DNA of 64,000 nucleotides from Cristatella mucedo (taxonomy: Eukaryota > Bryozoa > Phylactolaemata > Cristatellidae). Shown in pieces: positions 13,140 to 24,330 of this stretch. The stretch is from positions 436,001 through 500,000 of the forward strand of contig WPIO01000183.1 in the NCBI GenBank assembly GCA_009760855.2. Direction: 5' to 3'. The number at the start of each line of letters is the position of its first letter. Position 1 is the stretch's first letter. The notes beneath the pieces are model-generated. The model did not search any database and was not told where the DNA came from. It saw nothing but the letters and a program-made list of their open reading frames with translations. Both the position numbers and the translations under genes were made by a program.

Positions 13140-13290
13140 TTTCTCTCAGGAGGTATCTTCACAGTCGGCTCTTCACAATCCAGGTCGTGGGCTCACGTCC
13201 CGCAGTGGTCGGTTATTTATTTCGACTGAAAGCGATGGTGATAGTAGTGAAGGCTCCTCATCGGCTATATAAATGAGTATTTTAAATAAG
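13140..13290 (+). mobile_element. tRNA-derived SINE, diverged
   Basis: Shares the GGTCGTGGGCTCACGTCCCG block and the GCGATGGTGATAG…GGCTCCTC body of the other SINE copies. Confidence 0.6.
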
Positions 13291-16200
13291 ATTATGTTTT
13301 TTCCTCTGCCGGACACTAAAGATAAGAAATGTATATAGCCCCCTGCGATGACTGAATCTCTTTCAAAGCAATGTATACATGCCGGAAAGAAAAAATGTTA
13401 ATTGGTTGATGATAACGTACGCACGCATAATCACAAACAGAACTAGTAACGGGGACCGATCTAATAATGTGATGAGTAGATGGTTTATTGGTGTCATCTT
13501 TAAGTGTCACCAGGTCATCGGTTATCGTAACGTCCACCTTAGAGAGCATAACAACTGAAGGCACGCTACGTAAAGGATTTGAGATTGTTTAGTTCTCAAC
13601 TAAGTGACGTGTGTCACGATTGCTGGTTTCGCGATGCGAAGCCAATTTAAGAAGCTATTTTAAAGACGTATTGTGGAGCAAAAGGATGAAAGGCCATACA
13701 AGTGAATGACAGAACTTCAAAGTCGGTATGCTATTTGTCTTTTATGATCATCAGGAGCCATCAAGATCATCAAAACAAATCTATCTATAAAAATTGGAAC
13801 AACTTTAGCCATCTTATTACGAAGGCAGACAGACCTTTGAGTAGTGAGTTACAGAAGCCTAGACAGATTAAGCATATGACCAGCTGCACAGTAAGTAAGC
13901 CTTACATTGAAGCAAGGCAAAATGTTTTCGCTCATGAGCAGAGCAATTGGACTCTTTAAGTCGGACTCTTTAAGCCCTGAACTAATCAATCACTGTCGCG
14001 TAAGAATGCAAAGTTCTGTTTTTGTATTCATGTGCATTTTTCTATGAATCGCGTCCAAGCTTATTTTCAAAGGATTCGTGATATGCACAAAAAGCTAAGA
14101 ACCAATGACCAGATGAATATTTTCTCGTCTGCACAAAGTGTGCATTAAAGGCACGTTGGCTCAAGCAAGTTCTATCCGTCGAAAAAATGCCACAACGTGC
14201 CATATCAGCCAATCAAATGCAGGCTTCATTAGGTCTGTACAAGTCACAGCACGGCTTTCGGTTGCTAAATTGGCTCCGAAGGCACAGAGTGACGAGGATC
14301 TTATATAAGATCTAATGCAGGGCAGACACTCAGTAGAAAGTACGCATGCGTAGAGCGAAAACAGCCTCTTCAGCAATGTTATGGTGCAGCTAATAAAACA
14401 AAAACTCACTACCGACTAGGTGCCCGCATTAGTACAGTATTATGTGCAGTCAGGAGATAAACGCCTTTGCCCTTTGCTTCTTGAGCTTCATATAAAAGCA
14501 GGAATGCCGCCTCTACATACTCTGGAATTGGCCATGCCTACCTATACAGACTCTAGAAAAGCAGGCCATTTGGGGCCGCACGTGCCGTGCCACTTAGTGC
14601 GGGCACTTCATCAGAGTATAGATCTAAGTCTGTCTAAGTCTCGGTCTGCGGTATTGCGATTTGTACACTAGGCTACTGCAGCTGACCGATCCTCCCATGT
14701 TTCTTTAACCACCCGAAAGCCTGACGCTTACAAAAATTAGCCCGCTTGTCTCTCCGGCAGGCAACAGCTTCAATTAACCATTCAAAGCTCAGCAAACAGC
14801 AAACGCAGCACGGCACTATATCCCATGCGATGTTCGACCGCCGGGGAAAACCGGTGGTCACGTGACGACGCGCTCTGCCCCGCCCCCGACTGTGCTAAGC
14901 AGCCAGCCACTGCTGGTTCGTCTACTGATCGGTTCGTCGATTGCATACTCGGAAAGGTCTCCCTCGTTGTGTAAAGTCAGCACGCTGCGGGTGAGAGCCT
15001 CTATCTTCCCTTACATTCAACCAAATTTAGACGCGATGACGCACTCGTCGTAATGATCGGCAGCAGCAGCGAGCACTTAATGTCGACTCTGCAGGATGCT
15101 GCTGATTGACCCGCATGACTCCTGCCGTAGGCAGACGCTGAAGCTATCACGACTGGATCGAACAAGCGCATCTCGCTTAGTAGACACTGCATCAATGGGC
15201 TTTTGCCGCCTTCACCTTGTCTGCGCCGCGTAAGGCAAGAAGGTCACGCGAATACGACTTCGACAACCAACACCCAGAGCTGACGCGAGATCGGACTCTG
15301 GACTTCCATGAGGAAAAAGCAAAGCAAAGCAATTATTACTACTGTGAATCAGCAGTAGCAACCGCGGTATTCGCAATACAGGCGCAACACTCAATAGCGG
15401 CGAGCATATCGCTGCGTATTTGCGTGCCTGATTATGGAATAATTAAATTTAGAACATGAGCAATTGAGTTATCGCGAAAATACTCACCTACCTCTGCTCA
15501 GCTTTGCCGGCCAACTAATGGTTTTGTCTTTCTCACTGATTTTTACTCGTGCACATTGACCCGCCGACGAAGTTCATGTGCTGCCAATCTGAACGATCGC
15601 TCGGACCGCCGTATCTAGCTACCGCCATATCTTCCCTGTGCTCAAGTGCCATCTTATTTCTCGTGTATGTGGGGTGGTAGCTTCCGACGTCGTTGCATAC
15701 ATGCGATTAAGTCAAAACCATTTTAATTCTGTAATCCGTTGGCATTAGTTTCAAATGCGGACGGGTTTTGGTAGCACAAAATTTCCAGTCATCCGAAGCA
15801 TTTGCACACAGCGGTGCGGTCTTCGGAGCTGGCTGCTACTGCTGCTGCAGTACAAGCTTTGCGACTTCTGCACAGTAGGAATGTGCATTTATTTGGATGA
15901 CCAAACTGTTCACAGAAGGTAATTCTTCTCTTTTGGCCACAGAATCTGCGTTTCAAGTGCCAGCGGCTACCTCGCTGTCGAGTGCTTTGTCCACTGTCCC
16001 ACGATTCCGCGGTAAAATCTTATAGGTGTATCCCTGGTCTGCCGGCCAAGTTTCTCATACTCTCAAAATGTTTTTTAGCAGGAAAGCTAAGACGGACGTC
16101 TCTTTCTTACAATTATATATACACTGGAAAGTAAGCATTCAGTCAATTTGTTTGCGATAGCACTCTACTACACTACACTATCGATTCACATAAACAGACA

Positions 16201-16300
16201 CACACACATTTCGCATGGACGGAGAAAATCTACAAGGAGAACGCGGGTTTCTAGCTTCTTTTCATCTGCCGTCAATAAAAATACTTGCTCTATCTCTTAG
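13290..16300. other. No supported gene
   Basis: A weak LINE B coding scrap in reverse near 13810-13880 (AGTGAGTTACAGAAG). Otherwise no recognisable exon or repeat. Confidence 0.45.
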
Positions 16301-16527
16301 GACCAATTGATCCATGTTCAACTGCTGTTCACATGGAACCCTTCTCCACTTCGACCTTCAAAGATCTGCACACGCCACGCCTCCACGCAGGCTCGCGCCT
16401 GACGCTTCGGCGCTCACCGCGACGGCCCTCCTACTCATCGGCGCCTGGCTTCCAGGCGGAATGCTTTGCGCCGACGGTCCGGTATAGGTCCGACGCTCAG
16501 GCGCCATCCATTTTTAGGGCTAGTTGG

Positions 16528-16535
<8 letters not shown>
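16301..16535 (+). other. Exon-like interval with strong splice signals
   Basis: Bounded by acceptor tgctctatctcttag and donor GGCAG|gtgagt, 235 nt, GC-rich relative to its flanks. One frame is open throughout (phase 1 in, phase 2 out) and ends …RASWFG. Joined to the acceptor at 21667 it would read SWFGRKPK and stop 18 codons later, placing an amidation-like GRK after SWF. A second frame (ATG at 16314) is open for 57 codons. It may be a 5' UTR exon of the peptide gene at 21.7 kb or an unrelated coding exon. Confidence 0.35.
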
Positions 16536-16563
<28 letters not shown>

Positions 16564-17025
16564 TCTGACTTCCATGGCCACCGTCCTGTTGTCTGTATCA
16601 ACTAACACCTTTTATGGTATCTGATGAGCGTCCTCGTTGGGCACCTTAACCAGACGTTTGGATCATCCCACAGCGCCAGTTCTGCTTACCAAAAGTGGCC
16701 CACTTGGCGCTCGCTTTCCTTGCGCCACTGCGATCGGGCGAGCGACGCTTCTGACCCATTTAAAGTTTGAGAATAGGTTGAGGTCATTTCGTCCCCATGG
16801 TCTCTAATCATTCGCTTTGCCAGATAAAATAGCGGAATCGAGCGCCAGCTATCCTGAGGGAAACTTCGGAGGAAACCAGCTACTAGACGGTTCGAATAGT
16901 GTTTCGTCCCTATACCCAAGTTGGCCGATGTTTCATTATGACGAAGGTATTGTAACTCTAGTTACTTGGTTCCTTGGTATGACTGAGCACCCGGATGCTT
17001 TCGCTGTACTCGCCCATCTGACGAG

Positions 17026-17040
17026 TATATATATATATAC

Positions 17041-17080
<40 letters not shown>
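17026..17080. repeat. (TA)n microsatellite
   Basis: Long alternating TA run interrupted once by CATT. Confidence 0.95.
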
Positions 17081-17083
<3 letters not shown>

Positions 17084-17449
17084 TGAAAGAAAATTGTTCA
17101 TGTAATACGTGTAACCTACAGGTGTCGGAGATTGTAGTAACTACTAAAGGTGCAATTTTACCGTGCTAGGTTATTGCTGCAAATGTTACTGCCTGGTTAG
17201 CAGTTTAATACTTGATTGACTGCAAGCCTAAGTTATGCACCATGTTATGTCAAATTGTGAAGAGGCACGGTTCTAACTACACTAATCACAATAGATGTTT
17301 TGTATTGTGCCCCAAAAGAACCGATTCTCTATGCAGGTGGCTTACAGCTCGCTTCGAGAGAATCAGCAACCACTGGGGTCAGGGACACGCACGTTATTAT
17401 GCTTGAAAAAATGACTAGCTGATTACCAGCCTCATTTTTATGATGTAAT

Positions 17450-17525
17450 TTAATGTATCTTTGTCTGTAACTCCACAAAGTCATAAAGACCATGTGGGTG
17501 TTACGCAGGAGAGTTAAAGTATAGC
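17450..17525 (-). mobile_element. LINE A 3' tail fragment
   Basis: Reverse of the tail: TGTAACTCCACAAAGTCATA and AAGACCATGTGGGTGTTACG. Confidence 0.8.
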
Positions 17526-17534
17526 AGCAGAAGA

Positions 17535-17660
17535 GCCTTACTGGCTATCGCCACCACTCGCAGTTGGCAATAAAGGATCGCCAACTGCAGTATTCGAACC
17601 AGCGACCTCGGTCGTGAAGAGCAAGCAATTTACGTCCTGGGCTACCACGGCCCGTAAGGC
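17535..17660 (-). mobile_element. tRNA-derived SINE
   Basis: Reverse copy with GTATTCGAACCAGCGACC (box B region) and a GGCTATCGCCACCACTCGCAG body. Confidence 0.75.
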
Positions 17661-17699
17661 AGCAGCGGTCGAGTTCAGCGATACGGCAAGCGCTGCCGC

Positions 17700-17845
17700 G
17701 CCTGTCGGCGCTAAGACTACGACACCGGTCTGCACTGCGACTACGACGCCGGTCGGTGCTGCGTCAACGACGCCGGTCAGTGCTGCGTCAACGACGCCGG
17801 TTGGCCCTGCGACTACGACGCCGGTTAGTGCTGCCAGAGCTGCTG
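17700..17845. repeat. 24-bp minisatellite
   Basis: About six diverged 24-bp units built on ACGACGCCGGT. In the plus frame they read as 8-residue units of the type TTTPVGAA. The open frame around them begins inside the adjoining SINE, so it is not a clean gene. Confidence 0.75.
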
Positions 17846-18300
17846 TGTTGGCAAGAAGAGCCGGCGATGTAGAAGCATCCGCCAAGGCAACGGAGACTGC
17901 CGAAACCCGTGCGGCAAAGGGAGGAGGCACGCGCTCAATCCCTGGTTGTGGGAGAAGGGCGCTGCCTATGCCACAGCGGTCGCTTAAAGCTAGTGGTCTA
18001 CTCGTCCAGCTAATCACCAAAGGCCGTGGTTTGGTGTGCCTCCTACGAGCAGGCGTCGCGTAGTCTCTAGAAGCCGCCCGACGCTCAGTCAGCTTCTCAT
18101 GGGAAGAGAGGATGTTGGGTCTGCTGTACTGCGACAGCAGACTACTCCGGCGGAAGCGGCTGAGGCGAAACGAGCGAACCCAATTGCAGCAGCTGCTTCC
18201 CAGCTTGCGTGCTGGCCGTGCGGCCCGGTTCCTTTTTTCCGAAATAAACGGTATCAGCCTGAGCCGTCTTGATCTGTGCGCGACTGCCCGCACAAACATA

Positions 18301-18327
18301 ACACACACACACACACGCATACGCACG

Positions 18328-18367
<40 letters not shown>

Positions 18368-18425
18368 AGCGCGCGCACACACACACACACACACATATAT
18401 ATTTATATATTTATATATACAATAT
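18301..18425. repeat. (CA)n with CG blocks, then (TA)n
   Basis: Compound dinucleotide repeat running into AT-rich sequence. Confidence 0.95.
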
Positions 18426-18474
18426 ATTCTAGGAATTTGTAGTATCTATTCTATAACTCTTTAGCTGCGAATCT

Positions 18475-18660
18475 AAGCACTCTGCTACGCTTCCCACTTT
18501 CTCTTTGTTGCGTGAGACGAAGTCTGCTGGCTACCGAATGCGTACCGAAAGCCGCTTAGGCTGTGAGTGCGCTATACAAAACTCTCCTGCGTAACACCCA
18601 CATGGTCTTTATGACTTTGTGGAGTTACAGAAGGAGATACACTACATTACGTTACATTAA
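18475..18660 (+). mobile_element. LINE A 3' end
   Basis: Matches the 3' end of the LINE at 25.95-26.6 kb in reverse: CTCTTTGTTGCGTGAGACGA through GGAGTTACAGAAGGAGATAC. Confidence 0.85.
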
Positions 18661-20080
18661 GCACTAGCTCAACTTGAAGCCTAAACGGTCACGTGTGCGG
18701 TGGTGGTTTTGGTAAAGATCAAGTTCCGTAACCACTAAATGGCGTTTGCTACTGTGTGACTTTTAATATCTGTCTGTCCGTCCTACTTGGCACATTTAAC
18801 CTGCAAAAAATACACAAAAGCCTCTAACTTCTTGAAAGGAGAACTTTAGATCCAAAAATTCAGAATGTCGACTCAATTAGGAGCAAGGAAACTGTAGCGC
18901 CTCTCTCCGAGCTAGTCAAAGCTAACGCTTCTCGAGAAGTTGCCTCTAAACTGGTGCCTCATGAGTCGAAAACCTTGACAAGCAAGTGATTCTGTGTCTA
19001 GCTTTTGGTAACTGAGAAAACGATCCGGAAGCACACATTATGTGCGCATGCACGCGTGGTCTATTGCTAGACGCTAGACTCAACTGGGTCATCGTCGCAG
19101 CAGGACAAGCCCTGATTCATGGAATGTCTTTATTACTCGTTATAATCCTGCCATGTCGTTCTGGGTTTTAAGTACGCGAAGCCGCTCTTTTACGTCAATT
19201 TAATTTTGTGCGGTCAAAGTCATACTCTTAAATGAAGCCCTGTCTTACTTTACAAAAGTAGAATTTAGTAAAATTCAGCTACCTTCTACTAGTAACTAGA
19301 CAGCCTGAAGAGGTTTCATCATAACATTATTGCCTGATTCTCAAATTTTTTCAGCTGAAGACTCGGTTCTAAAAATTACTGCCCGTGCAAAATTCCATCT
19401 CGGTTATACGGCAGCTTATATTGGTTTCTGTGGAAAGAAGATAAGAGGCTGCTAAGCACCATAGTCTGGCCGAGAGGACGCGCGCCAATCTGATATCTCT
19501 TCGGTCTGTCGGAGGAGGAGAGGCAATCGCTTAGCCACTTCCTTCGTATGTAAGCGCGACCATGAATATACAGGCGCCGTGGCGTCAGTGCACCGTGGCC
19601 ACCGTGAGCTATCTGAAATGCACCGTGGCCACCGTGAGCTATCTGAAATGTTCCCATTTCAAAAGACAGATTTTGTGACAGAATAAAAAAAATCGCAGGG
19701 CCTATTCTGGGACTGAGTGTGACTGCTCATGGGAACAGCACTTGAGATCTCAGACTCTGTTACTGCTTGCGTGATCTCAGACTCTGCTACTTGAGAGATC
19801 TCAGACTCTGCCTGTGATTGCGGGAGCTCAGATTCTTCCAGTGAATGGGCGAGCAAAGTCATTTTCTCACCACTTCTATTTCCAAACGTGAAAACTAATC
19901 TCGGTCAGGGCTTGTCTGGCCGACGAGAAGTTCTTAACTACTGATGTAACGCCAAATCGCCTCAGTGGTTTCTGTTAGATTTTCAACTATTCAAGAGGTG
20001 GTTGCCTTTGCTGGAAACGTTTTTGCACAGAACGATCAGTGAAAAAACATCGCCAAGAGGCGTTCTAATTGAGCTCCAGC
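18661..20080. other. No supported gene; two short tandem repeats
   Basis: A 30-bp unit duplicated head to tail at 19592-19650. About four diverged units of a 27-33 bp repeat at 19740-19830 encode ESEI-type repeats in a 67-codon minus frame. No exon is supported. Confidence 0.5.
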
Positions 20081-20084
20081 CACA

Positions 20085-20260
20085 GCGATTGGCATTCTGA
20101 CTACTCCGACAGTCTGCTGCATGAAGCGCTAAGGGCACTAAGGAAAATGTTGGTTGCATCAAACACTGAAAGCAACATCAGTAGAAAGTTACCAGAAACT
20201 CTACCGAGTAACAGCAACATGGGATTGACAGATTTGGCTCAGCTGCTCAACGGGCCTTAA
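20085..20260 (+). CDS. Candidate terminal exon, unknown product
   Basis: A frame running to TAA at 20258-20260 encodes a Ser/His/Asp-rich start (SHSDWHSDYSDS), a predicted amphipathic helix (LLHEALRALRKMLVA) and a short tail. Two AGs (aattgag, gctccag) would admit a phase-2 junction, compatible with the signal-peptide exon at 6416-6516. The pyrimidine tract is poor and there is no nearby AATAAA, so support is weak. Confidence 0.25.
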
Positions 20261-20261
20261 C

Positions 20262-21258
20262 TCAGCGAGGTTTGGTGTTCCGCATGACTTTACCTTTAAG
20301 GTGGATTTCTGCGTGATAAGCTGGTTATATAAGCGTACTGCAGCCGTTTAGGGCAGCTTATCATGCTTATACCAGCACGGCCAGGTAATCAACTTACTGG
20401 TACATCGACTCCTGCCAGTGAGTAACTAGACAGCCAAATCGCGTACGGTCGCTTTTGTGTTTTGATTTTCAAAATATGTGCAGCACTGATGCTCATGGTC
20501 TGTGTTTTCTAACTTTTAAAATAGCAAAAACTGCCGAGGCTCGTCTATTGCTTTGGAGATGATACAGGTTCGTCATCTATTTACAAGTTTGATCAAGAGC
20601 AGCTTGGTACTAGGCTTTGGTGACATGCTTACTGTTGTATGGTTCGATGATACTAGCCTATCCTTTTCTCACTCCTACGACAATCAGGTGACTCTTAGCA
20701 GTTGCATAAGCGATCCTGGAGTTTCTACTGCAGGCTCGAGTTTATAGCGAAAACAGAATCCAGTGGCTTCCAAAAGATGCAAAAGAAAATTTTTTGCGGC
20801 GGGACAGATCGTGTACGGTAACTAATTTAATGCAGAAGATTGATGCGATTTTTGGGTTTTAATTTGCCGCAGAAGCTTAATCGGTGTGGGTACATCCGGA
20901 AAAGCAGCCTAGTGCAACACCGATACTGCTTGACTTACAGGAAGCAAAGATAAGTTGCCACGATGTTTTTAATACAGACTTTGTGGTGCCAAGCACTACA
21001 TGATTTGGTGTTTGCTCTATAACAAGATGCCAGAGCAGAGTCAGAAATACGGCGTCACAGCGCTGGTCACACCAAGTGCACTTACTCAAATACTGGGGCC
21101 TCATTCAGGGGTACAGCAGTCAAGCGAAGCCTGGAAATACCAGGCGTCGACACGTCCCCACAGTGTGGAAAACCACAAATTATAAGCAGTGGGAGAGCTT
21201 CAGTATGCTAAAATTGCTAGTATATTTTATTTAAACGTATCAACAGTCGTCTGGCTAA
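20262..21258. other. No supported gene
   Basis: I see only short open frames, with no shared repeat. Confidence 0.5.
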
Positions 21259-21259
21259 T

Positions 21260-21445
21260 ACGTCAGTGCTCGAGGGGCAATCCTGGGTCGTTGCCCAGAG
21301 ATAAAGTTCTCGCTCTTCATGACCGTGGTCGTTGGTTCGAGTCCTGCAGTGGGCTATCTCTTACAGCTCACTGCAATCGCTGGTGATTGCAGATAAAGAC
21401 TCTTTCGGCCGCTACATATATGGGGTTGGTAAATCAGTAGTCTTT
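21260..21445 (+). mobile_element. tRNA-derived SINE
   Basis: GTTGGTTCGAGTCCTGCAGT box B and the CTGCAATCGCTGGTGATTGC body, followed by the CATATATGGGGTTG end. Confidence 0.75.
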
Positions 21446-21667
21446 ATACACTGCATTGTTGACTGCTTCATCAAATATTTCGGCGTCTTCATATCTGCTC
21501 TCAGCTAAACGTCGTGTGCACAGGATTCGGTTCACTCGTTTACGCATTAGTCGCACACGAGTAGCGAATGTTTCGTTAGAATGTGCTAGTGGTCCAGATT
21601 TATTCTGAGCTGCTATTCGTCGATTTTGCGATCTCTGCCATTTTCTAATCCCCCACCAGCATTTCAG

Positions 21668-21959
21668 AAAACCGAAAACAGATACGCATGCACCCCGATC
21701 CGGCCGATTTGGCGGAAGTCGTTAGAACTGGCTACTTGGACTATAATAAGCGGGCGGCTACTGCTATCATCCACCCCTACGAGCTGAAGTCAACATACAG
21801 TAGCAGTCCAGCCAGCGATCGGCGATCGCTCGGAGCGCCCCGCTTGCTTTCGTCTAATCAGCAGGCACTGGTGATGGCAGTCGCTGCTATTTGGATAGCG
21901 GTCGCAATCATTCTCCTTGGAGCGAGCCGGCTAGTGCAAGAGTCCGACGCTGTCCCTAG
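21668..21959 (+). CDS. Secreted-peptide precursor, exon with signal peptide
   Basis: The exon follows acceptor ccaccagcatttcag and ends CCTAG|gtaatt, phase 2. From ATG 21874 it encodes a signal peptide: MAV, hydrophobic core AAIWIAVAIILLGA, polar end, likely cleavage after QESDA. An upstream in-frame ATG at 21688 would add 62 residues and turn the core into an internal membrane segment (136 residues total); the shorter start fits a prohormone better. With the exon at 22310 it makes a 74-residue precursor. The ending ESDA resembles ECDA of the exon at 6.4 kb. Confidence 0.65.
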
Positions 21960-22309
21960 GTAATTTAAATGACGATTTCCTAATCTCGCAAGCGATCCGC
22001 CCAGATCGTATGCTTCGCTCGGTTTTGGCTTTTTTCTGAAAGGCTGCAGAGTTAACTGGTTTTCGAATTAGAGCTTCACCGTTTTTACTAGGGAAATAGC
22101 TTACAGAACAAAGACAGTGGGCCAAAGTTTCGCCTTCGCCATTGTTAGATAGCTGTGTTAGATATAACGGTACTGCTGCTGACGGCCTAAGTTCGAGCTA
22201 AACGATTTAACACGTAGCATTCGGCCGTGTCTGATTATTTTTTTGCTTTACAATTATACCTTCAAGAATGTTCGGCAAAAGTGCTAACTTTCTGACTGGC
22301 CTTTTTTAG

Positions 22310-22448
22310 CACCTACGCTGAAACTCCAAGGAATGTAAGAACAGGCGAGAAAGGCTTCTTCATGATCCGCGTCGGCAGGAGCTCAATGCCAGCAGCAGAT
22401 GCAGCAGAAAAGTCTCGGTCACGACCACCATCTTCGCCCGAACGGTAG
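22310..22448 (+). CDS. Secreted-peptide precursor, exon with predicted amidated RV-NH2 peptide
   Basis: The acceptor tggccttttttag opens a phase-2 exon that runs 45 codons to TAG. It encodes …NVRTGEKGFFMIRVGRSS, where Gly-Arg after Val is a standard amidation and cleavage signal. The predicted product is TGEKGFFMIRV-NH2, or GFFMIRV-NH2 if cut after Lys. The C-terminal flank is Ala/Ser/Pro/Arg-rich. RV-amide ends occur in CAPA-type peptides (FPRV-NH2) and MLRL-amide in myomodulins, but neither is a clear match, so the family is left open. There are no other dibasic-flanked copies: it is a single-peptide precursor. Confidence 0.65.
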
Positions 22449-22697
22449 ACGGAGCTTGGGGCTCGTCTTTGGGACCCGGCAGCTCTGCAATCTCGACTAA
22501 AATATGAATGGATTTATGACTGTTCGTTCGCTCTACGGTCTCCTATTAGTTTCTAACGTGACAGTACCGACAAGGAACTAGAGGCCAAAAGAGGTCGCTT
22601 TTCCATCGATCGAGTGCGACCTTTGAGTGCGATCGATGTTGTGCTCGCTCTGCAACTTGCTTCGCCAATGCAGAGCCACCTCAAATGGTTTAATGTC

Positions 22698-22703
22698 AAT
22701 AAA
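22698..22703 (+). terminator. Polyadenylation signal of the peptide gene
   Basis: AATAAA 250 bases after the stop codon at 22448. A second AATAAA lies at 22977-22982. Either would give a short 3' UTR. Confidence 0.55.
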
Positions 22704-22709
22704 AAACCA

Positions 22710-23890
22710 AGCCGCTGAGCTCAAAGCAACTATATATGTTGATTATGGTGATGTAGGAATGCGATTATAGCATGGACAACATAAGTTTCTAGTTGATGAC
22801 TAGTTTGGTTTGACTGGCAATCACACTAAAACGGCATTTATTCGCCTACCGATTACTTTTTATTCTTTAAGTATTATGCCCTTATAGTTTTGTCAATTTT
22901 CTTAAACTCCAACCTGTACAATGTCGCAAGCGTAACTAATCTTAGCTAAAACTTACAAGCTTATGTGTACCGAGACAATAAAAAGACAGAAACCGCAAAG
23001 ACTTGTTATGCTGGTTATTACGCCTAACTTCAAATGTCTATAGGAGCCAATCTCCGAAATTCAGCTTAGTTGCTTTTCCCATACCGCCTTCGCACTTGCA
23101 ATATATGTAAGTTGAATGCATTTCTTTTATTTTAAAATTGTGCAGCTTGCCAATATTACACACTGGCAATTCTTAACAGATAATTTGGAACTAAGACCAG
23201 ATCATCTATCATTTTTCCAGTCGTCTCGCAAGTTCTCACACTAAATTAGAATCTTGGGGCTAAGAACCTTCAGCTCTTATGCAACAAGATTCCGGTACTC
23301 ACGTCCGGCTTTTGTCAATCTCAGCATTAACGTCGCGTTGTTTGAGTAAAGACTAAAGACGCACCTGCTACACTCTGCTTTTGCAGCGCAGCAGTAATCC
23401 AATGCATTGTATCTCCGTCTGAAAGTCTACAAAGACACTAAGACAAGGGGGTGTATCGCACTAATGATTCTTACAGCTTAACGATTAACAGGCAATGGCA
23501 ATCCCATCACCCGGCTAGCTTGTCGACTCTTGCTCCAGTATGCCTTGCACACTTACCTGAGCATGATCCAATTTACTCTCCTTCCCATGGATATTCGTCC
23601 ATTCCTAACCGTCAATCTAGGGTATAGATTGGGTGCCTTTGTATGTTTGTCTAAGTGCGACACATTGCTTGTCCTTTTCTCTTGGTTATGGTTTCTCTTG
23701 CAGCTAATTGTAAAGCGCTTGGTTAGATGTTTTCTCCGAGTTGCCCTGCAAAACGCTGCTACATCATTCAGCGTTATTGTAAACAATCTTCACCTATCAC
23801 ACATACGAACGCAAGCAGTGTCTAAGATTATGTTGACGGGCTTCAGAGAGTTGCTTATGCATAATTAGATAAGCATCTCTTTGCCAAACT
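22710..23890. other. No supported gene
   Basis: Downstream of the peptide gene. A short reverse LINE A tail lies near 23400-23465; the frame at 23530-23868 has no recognisable domain. Confidence 0.5.
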
Positions 23891-23899
23891 GGTTTTTGC

Positions 23900-24330
23900 A
23901 TTTTCTACATCCCATCTAGATATTTTTTTGTCACTACTCACACCCTTCCTGCCAGTGAAAAAAGCTTACGATTTGTGCAAAACTCGGCTGCTAGGCTTCT
24001 CTGTAATTAACATCGTAGCTGCCACATTGGACCACTTCTCAAAGACCTATACTGGCTCTCCATCAATAAGCAGCCTATTGACTTCAAGGTTCTTTTATCC
24101 ACTTCAGCTGCCTTCATTCTCGTGCTCCAGCCTTCCTGTCTGAATTCACCAGACTTCAAATCTTAGCAGATGCTCTTATTTTTTAATAAGTCGTGCATCT
24201 CTTCTTTACAACCTCAAATATTTTTGGAGCCAGCGCCTGAAATTCGCGTGCTCAAAGCCACCCACCGCAAGTGACCACACGACATTCCCTAACTTGACGA
24301 CGAATTAAAAAAAGCTAACCACTAACTTAT
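23900..24330 (+). mobile_element. Degenerate LINE B (L2-like) coding fragment
   Basis: Frameshifted remnant with AKTRLLGFSVI…DLYWLSINKQPIDFKVL-type sequence from the C-terminal part of an L2-like reverse transcriptase. Confidence 0.6.

Noticed and set aside
17538-18392. 284-codon minus-strand open frame
   Set aside because: It runs through a CA/GT microsatellite, the 24-bp minisatellite and a SINE; open because of repeat composition, not a gene.
21270-21360. tRNA-gene-like box B sequences
   Set aside because: Box A/B remnants occur in many dispersed copies with common tails, so these are SINEs and not tRNA genes.
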